Origin: Streptomyces lushanensis
GTDB lineage: Bacteria; Actinomycetota; Actinomycetes; Streptomycetales; Streptomycetaceae
Assembly: GCF_001700515.1 (NCBI RefSeq)
Contig: NZ_MAUD01000129.1
Span: 1 to 51,825, forward strand
Direction: 5' to 3'
DNA length: 51,825 nucleotides
The translations under genes were made by a program, and so were the position numbers. The stretch's first letter is position 1. Every line of letters starts with the position of its first letter. The notes beneath the pieces are model-generated. The model searched no databases, had not been told where the DNA came from, and saw only the letters and a program-made list of their open reading frames with translations. This document shows, piece after piece, positions 26,417 to 35,475 of this stretch.

Positions 26417-29019
26417 CAGAACGACTCCAACGCGGTCTGGACGGAGAAACTTTGAGGATGAAAAGCGCCGAAGGTCAGGGCTGGGCGACTCGGATCCGGC
26501 GTGCTTCGCGGGTGGATCAAGTAGGTCACGTCTGGTGAGTCAAGTCGCGACCTGAGTACCCGGTCCATCGGTGAGGGATCGTCTTCCAGAACCCAGACGA
26601 TGGGGCCTTCGTAGAAGCGGAGTAGATCCGCGTCGGTGTCGCAGATGATCGGGTGCGGTGCCACATCCTCCTGAAGGGCTTCAGCTAGAGATGGCGTGAT
26701 TCCTGGCCCACCAATGACATTCATGCCACGAAGGGCCAGCATCTCCAACAGCCTAGGCACCTTGACCTGACGGTCATTCTCGGTCCCCCACCACAAACTG
26801 AGGCAGGACGCTGTACCTCGCATGCTTCGGAGTGGATCGTGGCTGGTCCGGCTAGGGGCTGGAACCAGTGGATGAGGGTCTCCGGCCAGCTTGTAGAAGC
26901 CGTTCTCCTGTGGAAGGCCTGTCGTTCTACAACTGGGGCAGCCTCGGCAATTCACCCCTGTCAGCAGTGGGGCACCGCCTTGCTGGACGCGGTAGTAGGT
27001 GCTGAGAACCTCGCCTGTGCATCGATCACCGCGTAGCAGGGTGCGGAGATTGGCTAGGGCGTGTCGCTGCGCGGTGATTGAGCGCCGGCGCTCCGCTTCG
27101 AACCGAGTCCGGAAGTGCTCCTCGTCGTTGGTCTGAGTGTCTTCGAGCGTGACGTCCACGTGCGTGAATGCCACCTCGTAGAACCGGTCGAGGCGTTCCT
27201 GGAAGGCTGCGCGTGGTTCGTCATCGCGTCGCTGGGGCGGTTCAGGAACGTGGAGACCGATGAGCCCAGCGCGCAGCATGAGGTTCAGGGTGCGGATGTT
27301 CCAGTCGCGGTTGGCCTCGGAGGTGTCGTGGACGTTGTCCGGGATGGAGTCAAGATTGACAAGGTAGTGACGCGGACGTGCGTAGGTCTTGTCTCTGAGC
27401 GTCCACATCCACCGCCACCTCGACCACGCCTTGTCTGCACCGATGATCGCTTGCCGATTGATGCCCTCGGCGACGGGCTCATCCCGAGGGGCGGACGCCA
27501 GGTAGGCCACGGACGGACGTCCGTCCCGGCCTGTGCGCCCTACCTCCTGGTAGTAGCGGTCGACGGTTTCGGGCAAGCAGGCGTGCACCACACTGCGGAC
27601 GTCGGGTAGGTCTACACCCAGGCCGAAGGCTGAAGTTCCTACGACGATGTCGTATCTGGTGGGGATAGGGCCCGAAGCGGAACGGCCGCTCCAGCCTTCC
27701 ACTGCGTTTCGGCGTTCGTCGGGGCTGGAATAGCCTGCGACGTCAGCTACTCGTGCGAAGCCGGCTGTGCGTAGGCGGTCGAGCCACGCCTTAGCGTCCT
27801 TCCGCTCTGTCACGTACAGAGCTAGTGGTTTCGGTAGACGGTCGATGGCGCGAAGGACTGCCTCGGTGCGCTGCTCCTCGTCCGTGAAGGCATCGATGTA
27901 GTAGCTGGGTTCATGGCGCACCTGGGCGCCCCAAACGATCTCGGCTGGCTTGGGGTCTGCGAAGAGTTTCTCGAGCGTGGTTACCTGCTGTTCGGTGAGT
28001 GTGGCGCTCATGCAGACCGTCACGGGTGCACGTCCGGGCGGTGCTGCGCTCAGCCAGGTCCGACGGTGGACGGACATGGTTTGGAACTCAGGTCGAAAGC
28101 CTTCGCCCCATTGCTCGACGAGGTGGGCCTCGTCAATGACGAAGTAATGAAGGTGGCCTGCCTCGGCAGCATCTTCCAGCGCAGACTTAAGTCCAGAAAC
28201 CAGCGATTCAGGGTTTGTGAAGACTAGCCGCTGTTTACCTGTCCGGATATCTTCTCGTATTTGTTGCTTGAGGTTCTCGTCGAGGCCGCCGATGTAGGCG
28301 TAGCGGCCGGAGGGACTTTGTCGTCCGCGGCTGTTCAGCAACTCCTGGGCGCGACGTTCCATGTCCAACGCGAGCACGACAGTCGGCACTACGACCAACG
28401 TGACTCCGGTACGGTTGCTTGCGAGCAGAGCCGGAGCCTGTACGAGGGCGGTCTTGCCGTGGCCGGTCGGCAAACAAGCGATGACAGTGCTGCCAGGCTC
28501 TGCGAGTGCCACAGCGCGCGCAGCTTGCCGCTGCCCGATTGACTTGTACTGAGCGTAACCGCTGCCGAGAGCACGGATCCAAAAGGGGTCAGGTGGACAC
28601 GCCTCCAACTCAATGTGTGCTTGAAGGCTTTCCCCGAGGTGGACCTTCTCCAAGTCGTACGTGGCTGCTTCGTCAGCTTTCTGATCTTCCCCGCCAGGGT
28701 GCCACGGCCGGGCTGTGACCAAGACACGACGGCTGTCCGGGAGCGCATGGCAACGCATCTGGTCCCACTGTTCTCGCGTGGGCAGCGGTGCGCCAGTTGG
28801 AACTGAAAGGCCAAAGGTGTTTCCGCCGGCCTGAGCTTCGAGAAGGATCTGCCGTGTCAATGCTGCCACGTCACGCCACGAGGCCCTCTGTTCAGTCAGG
28901 CCGTCGAGGGCATCCTTGAGCCGCCGCAATGTGCCGCTGTATTCCGCCTCCTCCGGCGTCGGGACAACGAACGGCCAAGCGTCAAAGAGTTGCTGTGCCC
29001 CAATCCAACTGTCACGCAC
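26416..29019 (-). CDS. dpdF: DpdF, RecQ-like DNA helicase
   Basis: A RecQ-type SF2 helicase of about 867 residues. Walker A is CLPTGHGKTALVQAP, the DEAH box is YFVIDEAHLVEQWGEGFR, motif III is VCMSATLTEQ, and the RecQ-type end is FGLGVDLPDVRSVVHACLP with QEVGRTGRDGR. A Cys pair-of-pairs (NCRGCPSCR) suggests a zinc module. The start is taken as the GTG at 29019, which overlaps the dpdE stop by 8 bases and has AGGGGG upstream; a longer frame begins at 29064 but reads back into dpdE. Part of the restriction arm. Confidence 0.86.
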   Translation of the reverse strand: MRDSWIGAQQLFDAWPFVVPTPEEAEYSGTLRRLKDALDGLTEQRASWRDVAALTRQILLEAQAGGNTFGLSVPTGAPLPTREQWDQMRCHALPDSRRVLVTARPWHPGGEDQKADEAATYDLEKVHLGESLQAHIELEACPPDPFWIRALGSGYAQYKSIGQRQAARAVALAEPGSTVIACLPTGHGKTALVQAPALLASNRTGVTLVVVPTVVLALDMERRAQELLNSRGRQSPSGRYAYIGGLDENLKQQIREDIRTGKQRLVFTNPESLVSGLKSALEDAAEAGHLHYFVIDEAHLVEQWGEGFRPEFQTMSVHRRTWLSAAPPGRAPVTVCMSATLTEQQVTTLEKLFADPKPAEIVWGAQVRHEPSYYIDAFTDEEQRTEAVLRAIDRLPKPLALYVTERKDAKAWLDRLRTAGFARVADVAGYSSPDERRNAVEGWSGRSASGPIPTRYDIVVGTSAFGLGVDLPDVRSVVHACLPETVDRYYQEVGRTGRDGRPSVAYLASAPRDEPVAEGINRQAIIGADKAWSRWRWMWTLRDKTYARPRHYLVNLDSIPDNVHDTSEANRDWNIRTLNLMLRAGLIGLHVPEPPQRRDDEPRAAFQERLDRFYEVAFTHVDVTLEDTQTNDEEHFRTRFEAERRRSITAQRHALANLRTLLRGDRCTGEVLSTYYRVQQGGAPLLTGVNCRGCPSCRTTGLPQENGFYKLAGDPHPLVPAPSRTSHDPLRSMRGTASCLSLWWGTENDRQVKVPRLLEMLALRGMNVIGGPGITPSLAEALQEDVAPHPIICDTDADLLRFYEGPIVWVLEDDPSPMDRVLRSRLDSPDVTYLIHPRSTPDPSRPALTFGAFHPQSFSVQTALESF

Positions 29020-32000
29020 CTGCCTGTGCCCCCTTTCGCTCAGCGCGGAGAACGCAGGTTGCAACCATGAGCCGTACGCTGGGCTGCATGAGGCCGTCGA
29101 TGAGCAGACCAGCGGTCTTCACATCTGCCAGTTGGCTTTCGTCCTCACGCAGGAGGCGACCGGCAGCCCTGCGGGCCTCTGCCTGCGCCCGAGTCACGGC
29201 GAGTCGCCGGCGACCGCGTTCCTGGGCCTCGGCACAGAGTGCCTTCAGGTCAGTGACGCGGAAGAGTTCGTCGCGTGCGACCTTCTCGGCGGTCTCAGCA
29301 GCATGCCGGAACTCCGACCAGCCACCGAACACGTCGATGAGAACACGAATCCGCTGACCACTCAGGTTTTGACACTCTTGGTTGCTGTAGGAGTCGTTCA
29401 GCCATTCGAGCGCCGAGGCCAGCGTCAGTGCCTCGGCGCTTCCAGCCCGCACCCACACTCTGCGCGTGAACGGCGGAAGCAGGAAATCGGCCTGGCGCTG
29501 CAACGCCCGTTCCACCTCTCCCCGGTTGGCCATCGCCTCTGCCGCCACGGAGATGTCGGCCTCAACCAGGAAGTCGAAGCCGTAGTAGGGCTCCGGGTCA
29601 CCCATGTGGCTGGGGTCCGCTCGCTGGTAGGCAGTGGCCTGGCCACGTTCGTCGACGTCGCTCAACGCGGCGAGCGCGTCGATGAAGGGGTTGCCTATGC
29701 GGAACAACCTTGTGCCAGGATCACGCAGGGCCCTGGACCGGTTGAACGTCCCCTGGGCCATGGCAGGATCCAGCGCCGCGGTCTGCGCCACGTAGAGCCG
29801 CGGCGGCACCTGCGGCCGTGACCCAACGAGATCGAAGGCGCTCTTGCCGGCCGTGCGCTCGTAGTGGCGGATGTTGATACCGCCAGATCCTGCGCTCGTG
29901 TACCGGAAGACACCGCGCTGGATCTCTCTCCACTCCAGTTCTAGCCCCCTGAGGGTCTTGACCATGCTGTCTCGGTCATCGACATCGAGGTAGATGGCTT
30001 CGAGCATGTCCATCTTCTCGATCTGTTGGCGCGCTTCGCGGAGCTGATCTTGAACTCGTTGCTGGGCGGACGCGAGCCCGGACGGGCCATCTCGTAGGGC
30101 GTCGCTCCAGACAGCATCGCGGCCTTCTGCGATGGCGTCCTGCAGTGTCGACACTGACCTCGAAAAGACGTCGTAGCCCTCACGCAACAGGTTGAGCCAC
30201 GCCGTGCCAAGGGCTTCATCCTCGGCGCTTGCGCTGACCACGTACTGGCTGGCTTCATCGAGTTGGCTGCCGGACTCGCCACTAGGATAACGGTCAACCC
30301 GTCCGATCCGTTGTTCGAGCTGGTTGGGGTTCCACGGCAGGCGCATATGAACAACGGCACTCGCGACCTGAAGGTTCAGGCCATCCTCGGCGGTGTGGTC
30401 GGCGACAAGGACGGACGTGCCCGGCGCCGTGCGCCACTTCGTGACCGCATCCTCAGAAGCCGCCGCTCCGGCTTGTGCGGTGTGCTCCACAACACAGGCT
30501 GTACGAGACAACCGCCGTAGATACGACGCCAGTTGTTGCGCCAGCACGCCCGCACCGCAGAAGACAACGATGCGTCCACCGCGATTCAGAGTTGGGACGA
30601 GGGCGTTGACTGTCGCCTTGAGTGGCTGGTTGCCCTCTGCTTCGTCGAGGTGCCTCTCTAGCTCGTCGAGTGCTTCCACCTCTGCAGGGATGAGAGTGGG
30701 CACGGCGAGCATGGCCTGTTCCTGGGCACTGAGGCCGGCTCGTTGCGCCGCCTCGGCATCTCTGCGGACCCGCCAGCGCAGGGCATCGACGAAGTCGTCG
30801 AAGGGCCCGCCTGTCCTGGACATGAGGACACCGAGGATGCGGGCGTACGCGGTGGTCTGATCTTCAAGCCCGGCATCGAGCAAGGAACTCGAGACGCCAA
30901 TGCGCCACTCTGTAAGGGCAGTTTCGACCGCATCAAAGGTGGACGCCAGGGTGATGACGTCCGAGAGCTTCCGCCCGCGGACAGCGTAGGATTCGCCTTC
31001 TTCAGTATCGTCTTCCGGCCTCTCCACCTGGTCGCGCCGGTGTCGGATCACCCGACGGTGTAGGCGGTACGTCTCGCTGATGTGCCCCCGCAACTCCTCC
31101 ACGCGCAGGGAGAGCTCATCGGGTTCTACTTCATCGCGGAGGTCATCGTCCTCAGTGAGACATTCGACGATCCGATCTGCAAGGTGCTCAAATCGGGGGT
31201 CATCGGGAAGGATCCGCCGGATGTTTTTGAGCGTGGACCTCAGCAGGAAGGTGAAGGTGGCATCCAGGGCGTAGACGCTGTCGGCCAACTCGGCTCGTAG
31301 GGCATAGCGGTGCTCGAAAGCTTCGCGGTCGTCCCAGCTGTAGAGGTCGCGGTCGAGCAGGTGCAGCAGGCCGAGGTGAGTGGTGTAATGCGAAGTCACG
31401 GGGGTCGCGGACAAAAGCAGAAGCTTCGGTGCGGAGTGCGCCAGGGCGGCTAATTCCCGGTAGGGCGAGAGGCCCTCGTCGGCGTTCTGGACCAGTGCAT
31501 GGGCTTCGTCCACCACGACAAGTGCACTGTCGTGGTACGCGGACCACTTCTCCGGCGTCTCGTGGGACGTGATCACAATCCGGGCTGAAGGAAAGTCGTC
31601 GACGAAGAACTTGCTGCGGAGCTCCTTGTCCCACTGGCGCCGCAGTGACTCGGGGGCAACGACTGTTATTCGTACCTGCGGATCGTCCAGGAGGGTCTGC
31701 CGGATGACAAACCCAGCCTCGATGGTCTTCCCCAGGCCTACTTCGTCTGCGATGAGGTATCGCTGCACCGGATCAGTGAGCACCGTCATTGCCGCGCGGA
31801 TCTGGTGTGGGAAGACCTCGGCAGCCGAGGACAGCAGCGCAGCCATGTTCGCGCAAGCAGCCCGTTGTGCAACGAGGTCACGTAGGAAGGGAAGCCGAGC
31901 GTCGCGGAAGAACCCCGACTCGCCACCACCACTCGTGAGGACTTGGAGGGGATCGTGAACGGGGCGGTCCCAGCGCACTCGGAGATCGCACTCGTTCGCG

Positions 32001-32296
32001 CGCTCGTTCCACTTCTTGTTGGGAACCTGGATGAAGTATTCCGGGAGATGCTCCCCCGTGACCCGGGCAGCGAGCCAATCTCCGGTGCTCGGTTCGCGCC
32101 AGTAGACCCGCGTTTCTGCTTCGAGTTTGGCCCGCCAGCAGCTCTTCGCCGGCACACGCTGAGAGTGGACGACCTCCTCAGCTACTGATTCGAAGAAGTC
32201 GACGCGCAGCAGCTCGCCGTCGATGGCGCCAACCCGGCCGATGCCCGGAGCCCCCGTGAACTCGACGAGGTGTCCAACCGCGAAGCCCGAAGACAT
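29012..32296 (-). CDS. dpdE: DpdE, SNF2-family helicase/translocase
   Basis: A 1094-residue SWI2/SNF2-type ATPase and first gene of the restriction operon. The N-terminal 120 residues are beta-rich (HLVEFTGAPGIGRVGAIDG), like the leader domain of RapA/HepA-type proteins. Then come Walker A IADEVGLGKTIEAGF (residues about 182-196), DEAH box LVVVDEAHALV, motif III LLLSATPVTS, and the C-terminal LPWNPNQLEQRIGRVDRYPSG. Presumably moves along DNA and tests it for the deazaguanine mark. ATG at 32296. The promoter should lie in 32297-32852, shared with the divergent transporter gene. Confidence 0.87.
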   Translation of the reverse strand: MSSGFAVGHLVEFTGAPGIGRVGAIDGELLRVDFFESVAEEVVHSQRVPAKSCWRAKLEAETRVYWREPSTGDWLAARVTGEHLPEYFIQVPNKKWNERANECDLRVRWDRPVHDPLQVLTSGGGESGFFRDARLPFLRDLVAQRAACANMAALLSSAAEVFPHQIRAAMTVLTDPVQRYLIADEVGLGKTIEAGFVIRQTLLDDPQVRITVVAPESLRRQWDKELRSKFFVDDFPSARIVITSHETPEKWSAYHDSALVVVDEAHALVQNADEGLSPYRELAALAHSAPKLLLLSATPVTSHYTTHLGLLHLLDRDLYSWDDREAFEHRYALRAELADSVYALDATFTFLLRSTLKNIRRILPDDPRFEHLADRIVECLTEDDDLRDEVEPDELSLRVEELRGHISETYRLHRRVIRHRRDQVERPEDDTEEGESYAVRGRKLSDVITLASTFDAVETALTEWRIGVSSSLLDAGLEDQTTAYARILGVLMSRTGGPFDDFVDALRWRVRRDAEAAQRAGLSAQEQAMLAVPTLIPAEVEALDELERHLDEAEGNQPLKATVNALVPTLNRGGRIVVFCGAGVLAQQLASYLRRLSRTACVVEHTAQAGAAASEDAVTKWRTAPGTSVLVADHTAEDGLNLQVASAVVHMRLPWNPNQLEQRIGRVDRYPSGESGSQLDEASQYVVSASAEDEALGTAWLNLLREGYDVFSRSVSTLQDAIAEGRDAVWSDALRDGPSGLASAQQRVQDQLREARQQIEKMDMLEAIYLDVDDRDSMVKTLRGLELEWREIQRGVFRYTSAGSGGINIRHYERTAGKSAFDLVGSRPQVPPRLYVAQTAALDPAMAQGTFNRSRALRDPGTRLFRIGNPFIDALAALSDVDERGQATAYQRADPSHMGDPEPYYGFDFLVEADISVAAEAMANRGEVERALQRQADFLLPPFTRRVWVRAGSAEALTLASALEWLNDSYSNQECQNLSGQRIRVLIDVFGGWSEFRHAAETAEKVARDELFRVTDLKALCAEAQERGRRRLAVTRAQAEARRAAGRLLREDESQLADVKTAGLLIDGLMQPSVRLMVATCVLRAERKGAQAGA

Positions 32297-32852
32297 ACTT
32301 CTGCTCGCCCCCCACCTGCTGATTTAACAACTGGCACGAGCTTAAGCGCATCCACTGACAACGCAGTCGACGGAGTAGATCGCGAATTCGCATGCGTTTT
32401 CGATACTGGATAGTAGGTGCTCCTGCGGCATCCCTCTATGGTCGTCATGTACCCGCCCAATGCGCACTAAATGGATCTATCGGACTGGCTCGCTAAATGC
32501 ATCGCGCCACAAAATACGACCGAAACAACATCTTGCCCGGAGGGGACACCGCTATCGCAGCGAGCCGTGCACAGCAACGACGCTCGCGCCGCCGCCGGGG
32601 AACGACCTCCGCCTGACCTGCGAGTGCATGCTCCAGGCGCACTCCCTGGTGCGCCCGGATGTAGCCGACCCATGCTGCCCTGATCTGCATATGCCGCCTG
32701 GCAGTGCACTCAATCCCAGACAGAGTCTCCAAAGCCAGGAGCCGTGCCGATGCCAGTGGCCTGGGTTGTACTGTCTGGGCGTTCGCCTCGCTGTCCGTCC
32801 ACGGAGTGGTATCGGCGCAAACAACCACATCACCGAGAACAGAAAGAAGACC
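32297..32852. other. Divergent intergenic region between dpdE and the VUT transporter
   Basis: No credible gene. The dpdE-proximal half (32330-32540) is markedly AT-richer than its surroundings and should hold the promoters. A small hairpin (GGCGCAC at 32636-32642, GTGCGCC at 32649-32655, loop TCCCTG) lies about 200 bases before the transporter start. I looked for a preQ1-I-like C-rich loop and A-rich tail and saw no convincing riboswitch, but a diverged aptamer cannot be excluded by eye. Confidence 0.5.
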
Positions 32853-33374
32853 GTGAACGTCCCCGCCCCTGCCGGTATCGCGACCCTCGTCGCCTACGTC
32901 GCCACCATCCCTGCTGCGAACCTTGCCGTCACCCACTTCGGAGCCGTCTCCGTCGGCTTCGGCTACGCCGCCCCTGCCGGGGTCTACATGGTGGGTCTCG
33001 CCTTGGTACTTCGGGACCTTGCCCGTGAGTCCGCCGGCCGTGGTGCTGTTCTCGCGGCCATAGCCATCGGCACCATCCTGTCGTACTTCCTTGCTGACCC
33101 GGCGCTGGCTGGCGCCTCAGCTGCCGCCTTCGCGGTGGCCGAAACAATGGACTTCGTCGTCTACGAGCCTCTCCGGAAACGCGGCCTACTGATCGCGATG
33201 CTCGCCTCGAACGCCGTCGGCCTGCTCGCGGACAGCCTCCTCTTCCTCAAGTTGGCCTTCGGTTCCTTCGAGTACCTGCCCGGCCAGATTCTCGGCAAGG
33301 CGTGGATGACCTTCGCTGCAATCGCCGTGCTGGCCCTCCTTCGACGACGCAAGCAGGCGAGCGCGAGCACCTGA
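32853..33374 (+). CDS. VUT-family (YhhQ-like) transporter, probably for queuosine precursor
   Basis: An integral membrane protein of 173 residues with about six hydrophobic segments (for example IATLVAYVATIPAANLAV, AVLAAIAIGTILSYF, WMTFAAIAVLALL). The charged EPLRKRG loop and the FAVAETMDFVVYE segment are typical of small actinobacterial VUT proteins. YhhQ-type members import preQ0/preQ1, so a role in salvage for DNA modification is plausible from the position beside dpdE. The start is the GTG at 32853, since upstream in-frame sequence is not protein-like; the ribosome site (AGAAAGAAGA) is weak. Substrate is inference. Confidence 0.8.
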   Translation: MNVPAPAGIATLVAYVATIPAANLAVTHFGAVSVGFGYAAPAGVYMVGLALVLRDLARESAGRGAVLAAIAIGTILSYFLADPALAGASAAAFAVAETMDFVVYEPLRKRGLLIAMLASNAVGLLADSLLFLKLAFGSFEYLPGQILGKAWMTFAAIAVLALLRRRKQASAST

Positions 33375-33557
33375 TCACCCTCAGCACCGTTGGCGACGTC
33401 ATCGGGGGCGCTGGTGTGGGCGTCGCGTGGCACTGACCTGTGCGTGCGCAGTACCAGTACAACTCCCGGTTAAGGCCTGGCCATTGACGCCAGGGCATGA
33501 GTCGCAGGGTCAACTTGCCTCGCTCCTGGCGCTTCCGATACGGTCGCGTCATCAATG

Positions 33558-33591
33558 AGGGCCCCACCATGCCTAGGTCTGGTGGGGCCCT
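33558..33591 (+). terminator. Rho-independent terminator downstream of the transporter
   Basis: Perfect 12-bp stem: left arm 33558-33569, right arm 33580-33591, 10-base loop, followed by a TTTT run at 33591-33594. The T-run places it on the plus strand, 183 bases after the VUT stop. A good right boundary for the dpd island transcript. Confidence 0.8.
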
Positions 33592-33696
33592 TTTGTGTCC
33601 TCTCGAACCCGGGGGGACCGAATGTCGCGTGCCACCGTCTTCTTCAGGTTTGGCGGCCAGGGAGACGGCAGCCGTGCTCATGCGTAAGGACAACTG

Positions 33697-33939
33697 GTGA
33701 GTACACACCATGGCACAGGTTCCAGTCGGCAGTCACGCGGGGATGGCCCTGCGGACGACGCCCGGTTCCCGGAGGCTCCACCGTCGACGTCCTCCCATGT
33801 ACGGCGCGCAAACGTACAACTGCTGGTCGGCGGCCGCACCGTCTTCGCGGTGTACATCTCGCCCGCGATTGTGGCAGGTGCAGCAGGTGCGTGCCTGGGA
33901 CTCGGGGCGGTGAGTTGGGGCCACTGGCCTTGGCTGTAG
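33697..33939 (+). CDS. Hypothetical small protein with C-terminal membrane segment
   Basis: An 80-residue frame starting with GTG 6 bases after AAGGA. The last 33 residues (TVFAVYISPAIVAGAAGACL and on) could form a membrane helix; the first half is polar. No family recognised. Overlapping frames of similar length exist on both strands, so it may not be a gene. The surrounding 33592-34143 otherwise holds nothing I can name. Confidence 0.3.
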   Translation: MSTHHGTGSSRQSRGDGPADDARFPEAPPSTSSHVRRANVQLLVGGRTVFAVYISPAIVAGAAGACLGLGAVSWGHWPWL

Positions 33940-34143
33940 AACCGTGAGGCATGCCGCGGGGGCACCTGCTCCCGCGGCCTTCGGGCGGTCATTGAAGGCA
34001 CGGACGGAGTACTGCAGTGTCTCGCCGGCGTAGCCCGGGCCGCGCGCTATCTGTGGCGGCGGGTCGGCACGAGCCTAGCCACTGCCAGAGTTTCGCTTGC
34101 TTCGTCTTCGTCCTCTGGCGCAGGTACCTGCTGTATGGGCTCA

Positions 34144-34401
34144 TCAAGTTCTGATTCCGACCCGTCCTGCTGGTTCACCGCCCATTGCACGGCAAGCGAC
34201 GTGCAGCCGCTGACTGGTGGCGTTCTGGGCCAGGACGAAGCCGAGCGTGAACACCTCCTGGCGATCGAGGCCGTAGGAGATCAGGCGTCTGTTCCACATG
34301 CTCCGGTCGAGTTGGTTGAGGACGGACTCGGCGTCACTGCGGTGGGGGTAGACGAGTTGGTGGGCGAGGGTAGCTTCGGTGATCTGCTGGAGGTATCGGC
34401 G
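34144..34401 (-). pseudogene. C-terminal remnant of a third DDE-like cassette protein
   Basis: About 85 codons in frame to a TGA at 34144-34146, matching the end of the protein at 38849-40321. YLQQI, AHQLVYPHRSDAESV and MWNRRLISYGLDRQ correspond to YLQQI, SHQLVYPYRSDSESV and LWNRRMIAYGVDRQ there. The conserved Glu in SDAESV is present. The upstream part is missing and the sequence abuts a decayed DndB-like gene on the other strand at about 34402. It shows that the cassette has been inserted here at least three times. Confidence 0.7.
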
Positions 34402-34403
34402 CG

Positions 34404-34932
34404 GTGAAAGTCTCGCTCGGTGGCCGCAAGCGCCAGCTGACCAAGACCGACCCGGAGACCGTGACGCTCTCCGCGCTGCGGGTTCTGGTGATCACGGCGC
34501 TGCACGGGCGGGGCGGGCTCGGGCTGTCCTCGGCGACGGCCCACGAGGAGACCTGCCGGAGGGCGTGAGCGCCGAGCAGGCCAAGCGCGAACTCGTCCCG
34601 ATGCTGTCCCAGGTGATCTCGGCGCTCTTCCCTCACTTCACACGCGCGGTGCTGTCTCGACCCCCGCCGTGCTCGCCGGCCTCGGGATCGCCGCCCACCA
34701 GGCGACCAGCTGAGCGAACGGTGGCAGCCGGCTCAGCATCGAGGAACTGCTGCGGCTGCTGGAGCCGGTCCGCTTCGAGCGCGAGGCCCGCTACTGGGAC
34801 GGCGTGGCCGCCAGCACCAACGCGGTCGGTGTCCTGAACTTCGGCGGTGGCGTCAAGGACTCCGGCGGCCGGGTCGCCGACGCGCTGCTCGGGCCCGACA
34901 CCGACTTCGGACGCAAGATCCGCGGCTGGTAG
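34404..34932 (+). pseudogene. Decayed DndB/DGQHR-domain gene
   Basis: Consecutive pieces in different frames read as the C-terminal half of a DndB-like protein: KVSLGGRKRQLTKTDPETVT, then AKRELVPMLSQVISALFPHF, then TPAVLAGLGIAAHQATS with a TGA at 34711, then LSIEELLRLLEPVRFEREAR and GVLNFGGGVKDSGG up to TAG at 34930. At least two frameshifts and one stop interrupt it, and the N-terminal DGQHR part is absent. A second, differently truncated relative is at 49989-50858. Confidence 0.6.
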
Positions 34933-34975
34933 CCCGCCTCTCCCTCTTGCTACGGGGCCCGATGTGGCTTAGAAC

Positions 34976-35404
34976 TCACGGCTCGAGCGTGATCCAGCCG
35001 TCTGGGATCCAGCCACCGAGGTACCCCTCGACGAAGACGGCGAGCTCCGGGATCTCGAGATGACCCAAGTCCTGAACGGCGTCGCACCAGGGGATCCAGC
35101 AGCCTTCAAGGGCGGCCTGCGTGGCGAGCGAGTGGGTCGTGTAGACGCGCGCCTCGCGGTACCCACCCCCCGGGAAAGGTGCCGCACGCACACGTGCGAC
35201 GACATCCCCGCGCCGCACTGATCGGCCTGAGAGGAGCCGTCGCGCCGCCCTCTCGTACGTCTCACGCTCCTGGCATCGGATCACCGGGAGCGTCGGCACG
35301 CCACCACCAGCGGGTGGCGTGCCGGAGGTCAGGAGCAACCTGCGTCGCGGGTCGAGGCACAGCAGGTAGACACCATCCGCCGCAAAGACGGTGCATACAT
35401 GCAC
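34976..35404 (-). CDS. Nudix-like protein
   Basis: An intact 142-residue protein, homologous to the frameshifted copy at 6772-7198. A beta-rich N-terminus (VCTVFAADGVYLLCLDPRRR) is followed by a degenerate Nudix-helix-like RETYERAARRLL and ends in VEGYLGGWIPDGWITLEP, shared with the remnant. The usual GX5EX7REUXEEXGU box is incomplete, so hydrolase activity is doubtful. The GTG at 35404 lies inside a palindrome of the operator family described below, so it may be controlled by the adjacent XRE repressor, or the real start may be further downstream. Confidence 0.5.
   Translation of the reverse strand: MHVCTVFAADGVYLLCLDPRRRLLLTSGTPPAGGGVPTLPVIRCQERETYERAARRLLSGRSVRRGDVVARVRAAPFPGGGYREARVYTTHSLATQAALEGCWIPWCDAVQDLGHLEIPELAVFVEGYLGGWIPDGWITLEP
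35391..35404. promoter_or_regulatory. Operator-like inverted repeat at the Nudix-like start
   Basis: GTGCATACATGCAC: 6-bp arms around a 2-base centre. It matches sites at 35873, 36957 and 37816 around the core CATACATG and overlaps the start codon of the minus-strand Nudix-like gene. Confidence 0.5.
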
Positions 35405-35475
35405 ATGAAAAAATCATCGCGCCGCGTGGTGGCCACGCAAGACGGCAGCAGCCGAAAGGCGTACGGGCAGGTGAT

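Noticed and set aside
32636..32852. Possible preQ1-type riboswitch before the VUT transporter
   Set aside because: A small hairpin is present, but the conserved loop and A-rich tail of known preQ1 classes were not seen.
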